From assembly GCA_021229015.1 (NCBI GenBank), contig CM037783.1, forward strand, positions 7,945,324 through 8,009,323: a stretch of 64,000 nucleotides of DNA, given 5' to 3'. Both the position numbers and the translations under genes were made by a program. Below, piece by piece: positions 48,941-55,181 of the stretch (its first letter is position 1; the number at the start of each line of letters is the position of its first letter). The notes under the pieces were generated by a model that did not search any database, was not told where the DNA came from, and saw nothing but the letters and a program-made list of their open reading frames with translations. This DNA is from Solen grandis (taxonomy: Eukaryota; Mollusca; Bivalvia; Adapedonta; Solenidae).

Positions 48941-51900
48941 GAGACGTACAGCAGGCTCCGGCCACAGATACCAGACCAACTGGACATCCACACACGCCCT
49001 CAATACATTCCGACCCAAGGGCGGTACATTGTCCATCACAAGTTGAACAGGTGTTGCCGATGTCACCAGCATCTGAAACATCATCATCATCATCATTATC
49101 ATAAACAACTTTATAACATCAATTAGATTCCTGCCTTAAATGTGTTACATCGAAAAGGACGAAAAAAAAACAACACTTGTAGATTTATTAAGGGGATTTT
49201 TGACGTCCAAGCAATTGGTCCGAATGAAGACAGGTCGCATGGATGACTGAATGTCTTCATTTAGTAAAAAGTCACTGTATGATAATACATATAGAGTGTT
49301 CGTGGTGCAATAAAAACACGTTCTTTATTGATAGACGGTGCACTTGTTTACTCCGCCGATTGCGGTGGAAGGGACGGTTCAATACCAATATTTTTACTTC
49401 TTAGGATGAAATCCTTAACAGCTACTGATTCGTACATCATAATTATAACCGTTCTACATTCTCCATTACTTTAATCCCCATCCGCGCAGCGTATCTTTTT
49501 TAAATAGATAATTCATGTTTTAAAAAAGTGGCACTTACTGGCAACACAATTACCGCTGGTGTCCGTGAATCCAGGAGCACACACGCACTCATTACCAATA
49601 CAGACAGAGTTAGGGGTTCTGACGCAATCAGCCGTAGTTGTACACTCATCTCCCAAAATAGGTCCAACATCTGCAGAAGAAATTAAAAAATATAAGATAC
49701 AGAATATAAAATTAATTGTGTGACTCAAACTTTATGCATTTTGTATTGTACTGTATTACATGTCGATAGTAAAATGTTCGTTTTTATATAGTCTTGAAAT
49801 TGCATACACTACTACATACAAAACCATTTTTAAAAGTGCAAGCATTTACGGAAAACTAATTTAAAATTGTAAAGGCTAAGACAGAAAAAAATCAAATGCA
49901 TCACGTAAAACTAAACAAGACAAACACGATTGATGGCAGGGCTAGAAAAATCCGTCATTTTGTTGACATTAAATCTCATGGAATCTGTTTGAAAGTCAAT
50001 TCCCTTGGCTTGTTTGTTTGTTGGACTTAACGTCCCACCGACAGTATTTCAGTCATTTTGAGACGATGTCTACTTGAGACAGATTAGTGCTGCGGCACGG
50101 CAGTATTACGTCGTAGACGTGTGACATGATACCACACCGAGTCACGTGGCCTACGTGGCCAAGAGGGTAAAGTCGCTGACTTAAACATTCACTCAGCCCT
50201 TCACCGCACAGGTTCGAATCACTGCAGGGTCATTCGGATTTTCATGTGAGGAAGCCTTCCAGCTGGCTTGCGGTATATCGGTGGTTCTACCCGTCAGCCT
50301 CCGTGCATTCGAGATCTTTTTCCACCTGTAATTAGCTGGACGTCGCTATTTGACTGAAATACTGTCGAAGCGACGGTAAATTCAAGTAGTCAAGTCACAC
50401 CCAGTCACATATCCTGAAACCAGGCCAACCAGTTCTGGAACTACCCTTATATGCTGAGCGCACAGTATACCATTTTTTACGACTTTGGAATGTCTCGGCT
50501 GGGAATCGAACCAATGGCCTACCACTCCCTCGGTCACGCGGGACGGTCAATTACGTTAGTACATATACATGTATAATTATTTTGAATTATGGTTTTAAAT
50601 CCATTTCCTTATATCTTAGTTCCGCATTTTAAGTAGTTTATCTTCACAAATACAACGTGCGCCTTTTCAATCATTTTAGCCTATCGCAATTACTTTCATT
50701 GTAATTCTATATTGAAATATAATTATGTATATTTTTTTAATTTAATGAGTCTCGCAATTATTTTGAATGCAACTATGCAATTTTATATTGAAATATAATA
50801 TGTATATATTTTGAATTTTATGTCTTAGTGTCTTATAAGCCGCAAGCGGCTGGGTGTCATTGTGATTTTTGTATTATAATGTTTATTGTACACATTGACA
50901 TACGGCACTATAATAAACTGTTTATCTGTCTGCCTATATTCGTGGACTCATAATTTAAAACAAGAGAGGTCTGCGATTTGTTTTCGTAACGATGCAAATT
51001 CATCGATATCCACGAAACCGACGAAAATATACGCGTATATTATGAAATGACCATGATATCTTACCTGGAGCACCAGTACACACTCCCTCGACACATCGCT
51101 GAAATAGAAATAGATTCTGACTGAATGCATTCAGCCATTCCTAGCACAAAGTAAACTTAAATAATTAAGATCAAATTTCAGCAATCGTGTTTCTCTAATA
51201 TCATTACCCAAAAAGTACATTTCTTAACAAATATGGTAAGCCAGTTATGTAATTTTTTTTAATCAAAATAGCAATGCGCTTGAAAAGTTCGTAAAATAGA
51301 AATGGTAGAATGATTTTATATCTAGTTCAAGAATTTAAGTTTTACTTAGTGCTAAGTTTTGTTAGTGGAATTCGAGCTCGTATGGATACATAACCCAACC
51401 TTTAATCACAAACAGTATATAATTTTTGATATAGCATAGTTCTGTATTGCAAAAGATCCAGATTACCGTAGTCATTCGCAGTGATTTTGTCTTGTTATTT
51501 ATGGAGTTATAAAATCCAATCATTCCTCGTAATTATAAGTGAATAAAATAATCAGTACTAGGCTGTCTTAAGAAAATGCATTGACTTAAAAAAATCACTT
51601 TGAGTTTTGAGAACTGTATTTCTTTCGACGGAATGATACACCGATGTAATATTCGTGATCATTAATCACTGAAAATATTAAACTCGCCGGAGAAATTTAC
51701 ATGTATAGAAATAACCTAATCTCGTACAAACTCATTTCACATTTTCATCTAACTCTCTCTCTTCTCTCTCTCTCTCTCTCTGAGAGCAAAAGTTTTGATC
51801 TAATGTCTAGCTAGCCATTGAACATGTTTATACGATAAAGAAAAATGAAAAGTGAATATACATTTAAACTTTCATTCATCTTCACAAAACTATGATAACG

Positions 51901-53582
51901 ACAAGAATTAGATGTGTTTTTTTTTTTTATCATCTATATCGCCATAGCAACGTGACCCAACGAAATATCCATTACATATGCACTGCTTCATATGATACTC
52001 CACCAATGCGAAATGTTTGAGATTGCTTTCAAGAGATTGCTTAAAAAAGTACTATTATCTCTTCTTTCCTTCATCTAAACTCACTTTAGCTAAAACAAGT
52101 AACTAGAAGTATTAGGAAAGTAATATTCCCCCAAGCCCCACCGAAATGTCCGGTACCCGTGTGATAGGTGGGCGCGTTCTCGTTAACTATCGAGGCACGC
52201 GATAAAGCGCGTTATTTAGGAAAGCTGCCAATCTGTCTATAAGTCTCTCTTAATAATGATAATAATTATAATGGTAATATTATTCATATTAATAAACATA
52301 ACAAACACAATACTGTTTTTGGAAAGCTATAATAACAGCAAACAAGAAATATCATTAACAAGAAATATCTTTAAAAAAGATATTCGGCGTAGGATGAAAG
52401 AAAAACGAGATTTCCAGTGTTCTAGAACATTCCGAGGAAAAGCGCGCGAAAGACCGACGCACAACAAATTTAGTACGCTCTAGAAATAGTTCAGTATTTT
52501 TTCTATGAAATATACTTATTTATAGACGGTAATACAAAAAATTATATCTGTAAATAGGCTTGTTTGATATTTGTTCATATCATTATTGCATATGACAATT
52601 ATGATATAAAAGCGTTATTAGTTGTTTTGGTTTTGGCGAATTAATTTTCAATGAGAGCATCTCGGCAGGCTGGAAGAATTCAATATACATAGTAATTAAG
52701 GGGTTTCATGTCATAACACGGTGGATTCTTTTTTGTTGTTTTAAATCATTTTCACAAAGTAGCATTCCTCAATTGATGGAAAAGGATTGTATTTAACTTA
52801 CTGAAATCACTTTCATGTTTACATCAAAAAGAAAAGTAATAACACCAAGCTGAATGATATATACAAGCTGCACCCCTAATTTACAGTAATTTTATAGTCC
52901 ATAACGATGCGTTAACCAATAACAGGAGTCCTTTTATTCAGCTTAGAATTATTTACCGCTGTTAGCGTACATTTGATTGGTTTAAGATGCGAGTTGAAAT
53001 CGAAATTATACAGCTACGCCGAAAAAAAGATATTCGGCGTAAAATGGAAAACAAACTGAACTCCTACAATCTAATAATAGACTGTATTTCCGGGAACCCG
53101 GATGTATTCTTAAATAGTGATCATGCAGTCTATTTATATACATTCTGTACACACTGACATGGTTAAGTTAACTTATTACAAAAAGGGGTCAAAGGTATGT
53201 TATTGTATATGTAAGATTCATAATGTTTGTTGGTTAGATCCGTATTGATAAAGTAAGACCCCCTAATTGATAGGAAACTATGTGTTAATTATAATATATG
53301 GGTTAACTTCCACCTCCTCCGCATACTACATGATCAACAGGTTAAAGTGGGCGAGTCCACTTCTGCAGATTTGCAGGGGGGATTTTGGTCTAAAAATAAA
53401 CATCGAAATCGATTTTATACAGCTACGCCGAAAAAAACAACAACAACAAACAAACAAAAAAAAAAAAACATGATTACCCCTGTGGCAGAGCACACTGTGC
53501 CCTGGTAGACACGTCCTGTGCAGTTGCAGCTCCCCCGGTCCAGGCAGTCGATACCGACGGAGCACATGTCGGTAGGGAACGC
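26359..53582 (-). CDS. Multi-module cysteine-rich (EGF/EB-like) extracellular protein, 16 exons, N terminus missing
   Basis: Sixteen exons read in one frame, from 53582 down to the stop TGA at 26361-26359, and total 2049 bp (682 residues plus stop). Each of the 13 central exons is one module with six Cys in the order C-x(4-8)-C-x(5-8)-C-x(2-7)-C-x-C-x(7-11)-C, that is, EGF-like spacing with C-x-C between Cys 4 and 5, close to EB-type modules. They often carry GxVGGxC at the end. All 13 are multiples of three (120-153 bp) and phase 1/1, so any can be skipped or duplicated in frame. No transmembrane segment or GPI signal is visible at the C terminus (ends QCSKNK). Signal peptide exons were not found; if the 50-kb block is inverted they could lie left of 4886. 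Function unknown; a secreted or matrix role is inference. Confidence 0.85.
27247..27700. repeat. Dispersed repeat remnants
   Basis: The first part (27247-27400) matches 4567-4760. The second (27485-27700; 'gcggtggaggggacgctc', 'gaccgttctatattctccat') matches 49285-49500. Class unknown; no ORF and no clear ends. Confidence 0.55.
27855..28380. mobile_element. MITE with TTAAAGGCCCAT termini (copy 2, inverted)
   Basis: Starts TTAAAGGCCCAT and ends TTGGCCTTTAA. The interior is the reverse complement of 5969-6546 ('tattcccgaagaccgtctat', 'ggaaataatttgaattt'). Confidence 0.75.
28510..28766 (-). mobile_element. tRNA-derived SINE whose core is replaced by an inverted copy of its tail
   Basis: On the minus strand the order is: tRNA-like head at 28766-28655 (GCCGTGGCCGAGCGGTTACA A box, GGTTCGAATCCC B box), then an inverted tail (28651-28588), a 14-bp spacer, then the tail in normal orientation (28573-28510). 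The two tails are a 64/64 perfect palindrome. The central domain present in other copies is gone. Confidence 0.9.
29108..30343. mobile_element. Non-autonomous element with AACTAGAACTG ... GGGGGTATAATAA ends (copy 1)
   Basis: Shares with 59905-61294 the left end (aataactagaactg-c/t-cgc), internal 'tcaaaggggcataa' repeats, 'ggagtag-cc-g/c-gcaga' blocks, a GACGGACGTACGGAC run and a right end with 'taacttcgttg' between C and G runs, followed by TATAATAA. It is interrupted by a SINE cluster at 29470-29935. No ORF of its own. Confidence 0.7.
29470..29935 (+). mobile_element. SINE cluster: complete SINE (29534-29770) flanked by inverted SINE pieces
   Basis: 29534-29770 is the most complete SINE in the window: A box GGCCGAGCGGTT, B box GATTCGAATCC, the core 'gcttgcggtaggtcggtggt' and the tail 'gctatatgattgaaatacta', ending in an (AAC)n run. 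Directly before it lies an inverted copy of the tail (29470-29532), and after it a minus-strand SINE fragment (about 29795-29935). The cluster sits inside element 29108-30343. Confidence 0.85.
30476..30610 (-). CDS. Cysteine-rich protein exon 15 (GC donor)
   Basis: Acceptor TGTGTACACAG above 30610. It encodes RVLDEACTCDETCTPTVSV, ECDVTTDTCQC and GYTNNGIGGCDE. The 3' splice boundary reads GAAG|GCAAGT, so the donor is GC rather than GT. Phase 1/1, 135 bp. Confidence 0.82.
30611..32508 (-). other. Intron of the cysteine-rich gene
   Basis: AT-rich. An inverted pair 'gccataagacatagcgtatc' / 'gatacgctatggcttat' at about 31557-31617 could form a hairpin. No exon recognised. Confidence 0.55.
32509..32658 (-). 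CDS. Cysteine-rich protein exon 14
   Basis: Acceptor GGTTTTCCAG above 32658, donor GTAAGTTAC below 32509. It encodes GTCDPLIDNICEDANAEC, an Asn/Gly-rich stretch, then CTCKLGYSIIDGKC. 150 bp, phase 1/1. Confidence 0.88.
32818..32982. mobile_element. 165-bp MITE with TTAAGGTAAAGTCCCTGTAA termini (copy 1)
   Basis: The ends are inverted repeats of about 30 bp, TTAAGGTAAAGTCCCTGTAA / TTACAGGGACTTTACCTTAA, with GTAGCGGA-type sequence inside. Related copies lie at 33725-33862 and 44395-44537. All three are in introns of the cysteine-rich gene. Confidence 0.85.
33725..33862. mobile_element. Related MITE (copy 2, ends lost)
   Basis: Shares 'cttcatggcctctcacgg', 'ttggtagaggttaagtggtc' and the inner 'ggttcc'/'ggaacc'-type arms with 32818-32982, but not the outermost 15 bp. 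Confidence 0.7.
33901..34053 (-). CDS. Cysteine-rich protein exon 13
   Basis: Acceptor TAATTTCAG above 34053, donor GTGAGTGTC below 33901. It encodes GATCSTADSCKDNNAEC, a Lys/Cys-rich CEKKCKCKNKF stretch, and CGGSCTA. It has two extra Cys relative to neighbours. 153 bp, phase 1/1. Confidence 0.88.
34140..34440. mobile_element. Half copy of the fold-back element
   Basis: Follows the order of the arm at 34775-35370: 'gttatcgtttatattttg', 'acagtttgtc', 'ttatggaaccac', 'catgacgtaatt', 'agctccgcccat', 'ataggcaccatgcag'. Interrupted by a G-rich run near 34182. Confidence 0.65.
34775..35812. mobile_element. Fold-back element with ~370-bp arms
   Basis: The left arm (34775-35370, after removing the MITE) and the right arm (about 35450-35812) are inverted copies in the same order: AAACGAT/atcg hairpin end, 'acagtttgtcac', 'gaaccaaccc', 'cattttataa', 'gctccgcccattaag', 'cacggatcattttat'. 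About 80 bp lies between the arms. Each arm tip is itself a small hairpin (tttatcgcaagcg ... cgctgcgataa). Confidence 0.8.
34953..35195. mobile_element. piggyBac-like MITE (TTAA-flanked), copy 2
   Basis: Same element as 19401-19642, inserted at a TTAA in the left arm of the fold-back element. Ends TTAACCCTTTCCCTCATA / TATGAGGGAAAGGCTTAA. Confidence 0.85.
35801..35920. repeat. AT-rich minisatellite, ~17-bp unit
   Basis: Repeats of 'aaactatataaatat' with small variations, starting at the edge of the fold-back element. Confidence 0.75.
36036..36164 (-). CDS. Cysteine-rich protein exon 12 (type B)
   Basis: Encodes SLGSSCSSSPDSCTQANSEC, then NGVTCQCASP and ANNVC. Acceptor TATATCTCAG, donor GTAAGTAATC. 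129 bp, phase 1/1. It resembles exons at 40063 and 43016. Confidence 0.9.
36980..37108 (-). CDS. Cysteine-rich protein exon 11 (type A)
   Basis: Encodes TGLGNGPCTSTSCTGTGVIC, then SSVCTCDTGSGFVNVGGVC. Acceptor TTACTTTTAG, donor GTAAGTTG. 129 bp, phase 1/1. It resembles exons at 41595 and 44142 (GNGPC/SCTGTNV signature). Confidence 0.92.
37109..40062 (-). other. Intron with a long-TIR element and (CA)n
   Basis: Holds the 1.43-kb element 37474-38901. At 39245-39330 it has ATC-rich low-complexity sequence, and at 39997-40032 a (CA)n microsatellite about 30 bp from the splice donor of the 40063 exon. Confidence 0.65.
37474..38901. mobile_element. Non-autonomous element with ~165-bp terminal inverted repeats
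   Basis: Left TTTTGTGGAAAACGCGTACA ... and right (inverted) TTTTGTGGTAACGCGTACAG start matching arms that stay alignable for about 165 bp ('ttcagaccca', 'ttacg-c/t-atgagacc-type', 'gccgctg/gcagcctacgcggaa', 'cggctata'). The interior is AT-rich with no ORF over 80 codons. Related pieces occur near 52370-53436. Confidence 0.8.
40063..40188 (-). CDS. Cysteine-rich protein exon 10 (type B)
   Basis: Encodes LGDACSTTPVDTCSAANAVC, then DGSNCICQSPLTDVGGVC. Acceptor TCATTTCAG, donor GTAAGTTG. 126 bp, phase 1/1. Confidence 0.92.
40207..40385. repeat. Dispersed repeat ('gaccgctaaatgcagg')
   Basis: Shares 'gaccgctaaatgcaggctga' and 'accgcttaatgcaggtgg' with 25490-25780 and, inverted, with 59028-59200. 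Probably an old transposon-derived sequence; ends not defined. Confidence 0.6.
40561..40811. mobile_element. Probable MITE with GGCCCTGTTTCACCAAACTT / AGTGAACTAGGCC ends
   Basis: Left 'ggccctgtttcaccaaactt' and right 'aatttagtgaactaggccc' are imperfect inverted repeats about 250 bp apart. AT-rich interior, no ORF. Confidence 0.5.
41595..41714 (-). CDS. Cysteine-rich protein exon 9 (type A)
   Basis: Encodes TLGNGPCSAASCTGTNVDC, then VFNVCSCGGGSILVGGSC. Acceptor GATTTATCAG, donor GTAAGAAAAC. 120 bp, phase 1/1. A plus-strand frame across it is a shadow. Confidence 0.92.
41715..43015 (-). other. Intron with (GA)n
   Basis: A (GA)n microsatellite lies at about 42039-42068. The flank at 42070-42330 is reminiscent of other dispersed repeats but has no defined ends. 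No exon recognised. Confidence 0.55.
43016..43135 (-). CDS. Cysteine-rich protein exon 8 (type B)
   Basis: Encodes ALGSGCTTAAGCTDANTEC, then SGTTCQCVSPLSDVGGTC. Acceptor ACATCGCAG, donor GTTAGTATTG (weak but GT). 120 bp, phase 1/1. A 47-bp minisatellite begins about 10 bp upstream of its acceptor. Confidence 0.9.
43146..43384. repeat. Minisatellite, five ~47-bp units
   Basis: The anchor ACAAAACAGCGG occurs at about 43146, 43193, 43240, 43286 and 43333 (spacing 46-47). Units are nearly identical and each contains the small palindrome ACCAAACCCATTTGGT. Confidence 0.95.
43518..44079. mobile_element. MITE with AAAGGCCCAT termini (copy 3)
   Basis: Starts AAAGGCCCATTG and ends ATGGGCCTTTAA. The interior aligns with 5969-6546 ('caaattatttccaataacgg', 'gtcttcgggaacacc'). 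Confidence 0.78.
44142..44273 (-). CDS. Cysteine-rich protein exon 7 (type A)
   Basis: Encodes ENLGSGPCISTSCTGTNVEC, then SGASSVCACANGLVNDAGNC. Acceptor TAATTTCAG, donor GTAAGTGTAAG. 132 bp, phase 1/1. Confidence 0.92.
44395..44537. mobile_element. Related MITE (copy 3 of the TTAAGGTAAA family)
   Basis: Left TTAAGGTAAAAACCCTGTTC, right GGAACAATTACAGGGAC. It shares 'catggcctttcacgaagata' and 'ttggtagaggttaagtggtc' with 32818-32982. Confidence 0.8.
45280..45411 (-). CDS. Cysteine-rich protein exon 6
   Basis: Encodes AHGSACTTVSGVSTCPSGQEC, here split: AHGSACTTVSG, then VSTCPSGQECTGNLCGC and PSGFVFSASDSQC. Acceptor TTTCTCATAG, donor GTGAGTG. 132 bp, phase 1/1. Confidence 0.9.
46395..46690 (-). 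mobile_element. tRNA-derived SINE (second family)
   Basis: On the minus strand it starts with a tRNA-like head: TAGCTCAGAGGTAGAGTG (A box) and GGTTTCGGAACCC (B box). A body with 'cttcctccggtgatcgcgtc' and 'gctatgggaactctgagtac' follows. It differs from the 29534 family. Confidence 0.7.
47509..47583 (+). tRNA. tRNA-Thr(TGT)-like sequence, probably a pseudogene or SINE head
   Basis: The D arm is good (GCTC-agttggta-GAGC), the anticodon loop is cctgTaa-type with TGT, and the T arm CCGGG-tccgagt-CCCGG is complete. The anticodon stem has a C-A mismatch and the acceptor stem is imperfect (gcggccg against caagctgc). It looks like a decayed tRNA or the head of a SINE rather than a working gene. Confidence 0.45.
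47748..47873 (-). CDS. Cysteine-rich protein exon 5 (type B-like)
   Basis: Encodes AIGDPCATAPSDTCAAGGNVC, here split: AIGDPCATAPSDTC, then AAGGNVCVSGRCTCSPPQ and VGGTC. Acceptor GTTGCACAG, donor GTAAGT. 126 bp, phase 1/1. Confidence 0.9.
48881..48941. repeat. (AG)n/(GT)n microsatellite next to a splice donor
   Basis: Pure AG and GT dinucleotide runs end about 8 bp from the donor of exon 48950-49072. Confidence 0.95.
48950..49072 (-). CDS. Cysteine-rich protein exon 4
   Basis: Encodes DIGNTCSTCDGQCTALGSEC, then IEGVCGCPVGLVSVAGAC. Acceptor GATGTTTCAG, donor GTACGTCTC. 123 bp, phase 1/1. Confidence 0.88.
49539..49670 (-). CDS. Cysteine-rich protein exon 3
   Basis: Encodes ILGDECTTTADCVRTPNSVC, then IGNECVCAPGFTDTSGNC. 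Acceptor TCTTCTGCAG, donor GTAAGTGCC. 132 bp, phase 1/1. Confidence 0.92.
50012..50544 (-). mobile_element. SINE (3941 family), interrupted by a younger SINE
   Basis: The minus-strand head (about 50544-50500) has GTGACCGAGGGAGTGGTAGG (A box) and GGTTCGATTCCC (B box), and the body matches 3941-4190. The left end is the tail, 'tttgttggacttaacgtccc'. It is split at 50146-50395 by another SINE. Confidence 0.8.
50146..50395 (+). mobile_element. tRNA-derived SINE with 13-bp target-site duplication
   Basis: Plus-strand member of the 29534 family (head 'cctacgtggccaagagggta', B box GGTTCGAATCAC, core and tail). It is flanked by cacaccgagtcac (50133-50145) and cacacccagtcac (50396-50408), a target duplication with one mismatch, as expected from LINE-driven insertion. 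Confidence 0.9.
51065..51098 (-). CDS. Cysteine-rich protein exon 2 (34-bp micro-exon)
   Basis: Acceptor CTATTTCAG, donor GTAAGATATC. It encodes RCVEGVCTGAP and converts phase 0 to phase 1, linking exon 53478-53582 to the phase 1/1 module series. Confidence 0.75.
51337..51375. mobile_element. Terminal fragment of the 8251-8508 MITE family
   Basis: 'acttagtgctaagttttgtt' followed by 'agtggaattcgagctc' matches the terminus of the 8251-8508 element. The partner end was not found. Confidence 0.6.
51376..53477 (-). other. First visible intron of the cysteine-rich gene
   Basis: Contains (TC)n near 51752-51781 and several copies of a 'gatattcggcgta' motif (52378, 53030) with 'tacagctacgccgaaaaa' (53010, 53415) that are related to the long-TIR element 37474-38901. 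No exon recognised. Confidence 0.6.
53478..53582 (-). CDS. Cysteine-rich protein, first visible exon
   Basis: Acceptor TATTATTCCAG above 53582, donor GTAATCATG below 53478. It encodes AFPTDMCSVGIDCLDRGSC, then NCTGRVYQGTVCSATG. 105 bp, phase 0/0. It contains a possible N-glycosylation site (NCT). An upstream exon with signal peptide must exist but is not recognised. Confidence 0.78.
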
Positions 53583-54986
53583 CTGGAATAATAAAGGAGT
53601 ACCACGTATTATTTACGCCATGCCAACGAGCTCCGCATCAATTGGATGCGTCATCTTTTTATGGAAGGTAAAGGATTGTCTCACCTGGGCATTACGAAAT
53701 ACACAAGTGAAATGATATCGAGTATCTCCCATCACTATCAAATACAGTTGAGTATCCAAATAATTTAGGAACTGTTATTCTCTAACTTTAAATTTAATAA
53801 TTGCATAAAAAGCAACTTTAGTGATAAAAATATGGTATTGCTGTTTTTAAAACACGAGACATAAAGTCATTTTTTACACATTTTCAAAACTTAGTCTGTT
53901 ATTCAATAAAAATTGATCGAATCAAGTTAGAATTTGCACGTCTACTATAAAAATTTGAAATTGTTTTACCCGTGGAAGAAGCAGTAATGTTCTCACCTTT
54001 GAATTAAATGGATAATGGTCATGGTTGTTTAACATCGATGGAAATGACATTTTCATTTAAGTTACTCGCTTATTTATACAAGAGGGCCATGAAGGCCCTG
54101 AAATCGCTCACCTGAGAACCGGGTATCATTAGTGGGAGAAAAAGAAACAGCAAATGTCTTATGATATTGAAAATGGGTTCTGTCCCACGCCAGCCATATT
54201 GTCAGACGGATGCAAATAATTTTAACAGCCTTGATCGGGAAAGACCCAAGGGATATCTGTGCCAAAAGCAATTGAAATCCAGCCGGCGCTTTTTGGACAA
54301 GAAGTTGTTTTCAAATTTGTACTATATACGTATAAGAAAGACTGGCTCTGCCCTCTGGCGGCCATGTTTATCACTGGATCCAATTCTTTTTTTACAATCT
54401 TGGTAGCGAGTCACCCAAGAAACATCTGTGCAAAAGCAACAACTTTGAAATCAAATATGTACTTTTGAACAAGAAGATTTTTTAAATTTGAACTATACAC
54501 AGATAGGGAAAAAAGGCTCCGCCCACGAGTTATCATTGGTCATATTAAAGTCCAATCTGAAATCTGGGATTTCCATTGGCCATTCGTTTCGGAAACGAAC
54601 TTTCTCGTTTATAGCTGTCTTCAGACAGTTATTTTTTTTTACATTACTTTCAAAATTTAATCAAAGTTAATAAGATAATAAGAATTAACTGGTTTATAAG
54701 TGACATTTTATAAGTTTTGTCCATAATAACGACCGATAACGACACTTGTGATTGTCACGACCCCGGAAACCTGGTTACACTAAGCACACTGTGATGTAAA
54801 GGGAAATTTTATTACAAAGTACCTGACGTTTAAGGAGAGGTTGTTATTAAAGCTTATAAATCCTCATTCATGTTGATCACTTATAGCATGGATATAAGCG
54901 ACATAAGTCTGGTATTTTCCTTTTATGCACCTAGCTGTAGTCTTGTTTCGAACAGAATGTATGCATAGTTTTCTTAAGAATGTACT
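53583..54986. other. Sequence upstream of the cysteine-rich gene to the right gap
   Basis: Contains the 5' part of the hairpin-ended element (54079 onward). No signal-peptide exon was found on the minus strand. Confidence 0.5.
54079..54700. mobile_element. Hairpin-ended element, copy 2 (5' part, 3' end not found)
   Basis: Starts ACAAGAGGGCCATGAAGGCC then CTGAAATCGCTCACCTGAG, like 373 and 61920. The interior has two diverged repeats ('atctgtgccaaaagcaattg', 'atctgtgcaaaagcaacaac') unlike the arrays in copies 1 and 3. The 3' hairpin is absent, so the right limit is approximate. Confidence 0.6.
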
Positions 54987-55086
54987 NNNNNNNNNNNNNN
55001 NNNNNNNNNNNNNNNNNNNNNNNNNNNNNNNNNNNNNNNNNNNNNNNNNNNNNNNNNNNNNNNNNNNNNNNNNNNNNNNNNNNNNN
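54987..55086. other. Assembly gap of 100 N (right)
   Basis: Exactly 100 N. It cuts the receptor exon 55087-55181 inside TM5. Together with the left gap it bounds a block of exactly 50,000 bp. Confidence 0.99.
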
Positions 55087-55181
55087 ACATGACCATCAGA
55101 AAGATAAGGATATTTGCCAACATGACAGCAGCAACTGGCACTATGAAGGCATACAGCATAGCGTCGTACTGGAGCCAACAG
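55087..55181 (-). CDS. Adhesion GPCR exon: ECL2-TM5 (3' end cut by gap)
   Basis: Acceptor TACTCCTCACAG above 55181, phase 2. It encodes CWLQYDAMLYAF, then IVPVAAVMLANILIFLMVM, and stops at the gap after ATG T. That T plus the TT at 4987-4988 gives a Phe codon and the frame continues. Confidence 0.93.

Larger units (their letters stand above)
49671..51064 (-). other. Intron with nested SINEs
   Basis: Holds the SINE 50012-50544 with another SINE inserted in it (50146-50395). The rest is AT-rich with no exon recognised. Confidence 0.7.

Noticed and set aside
26359..53582. Cysteine-rich exons as the ectodomain of the adhesion GPCR
   Set aside because: They have their own stop codon, and within the same ungapped block they run opposite to the receptor's tail exons.
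4987..54986. A true chromosomal inversion breaking the receptor
   Set aside because: Both edges coincide with placeholder gaps, the block length is exactly 50,000 bp and the exon rejoins with no lost base; an assembly error is simpler.
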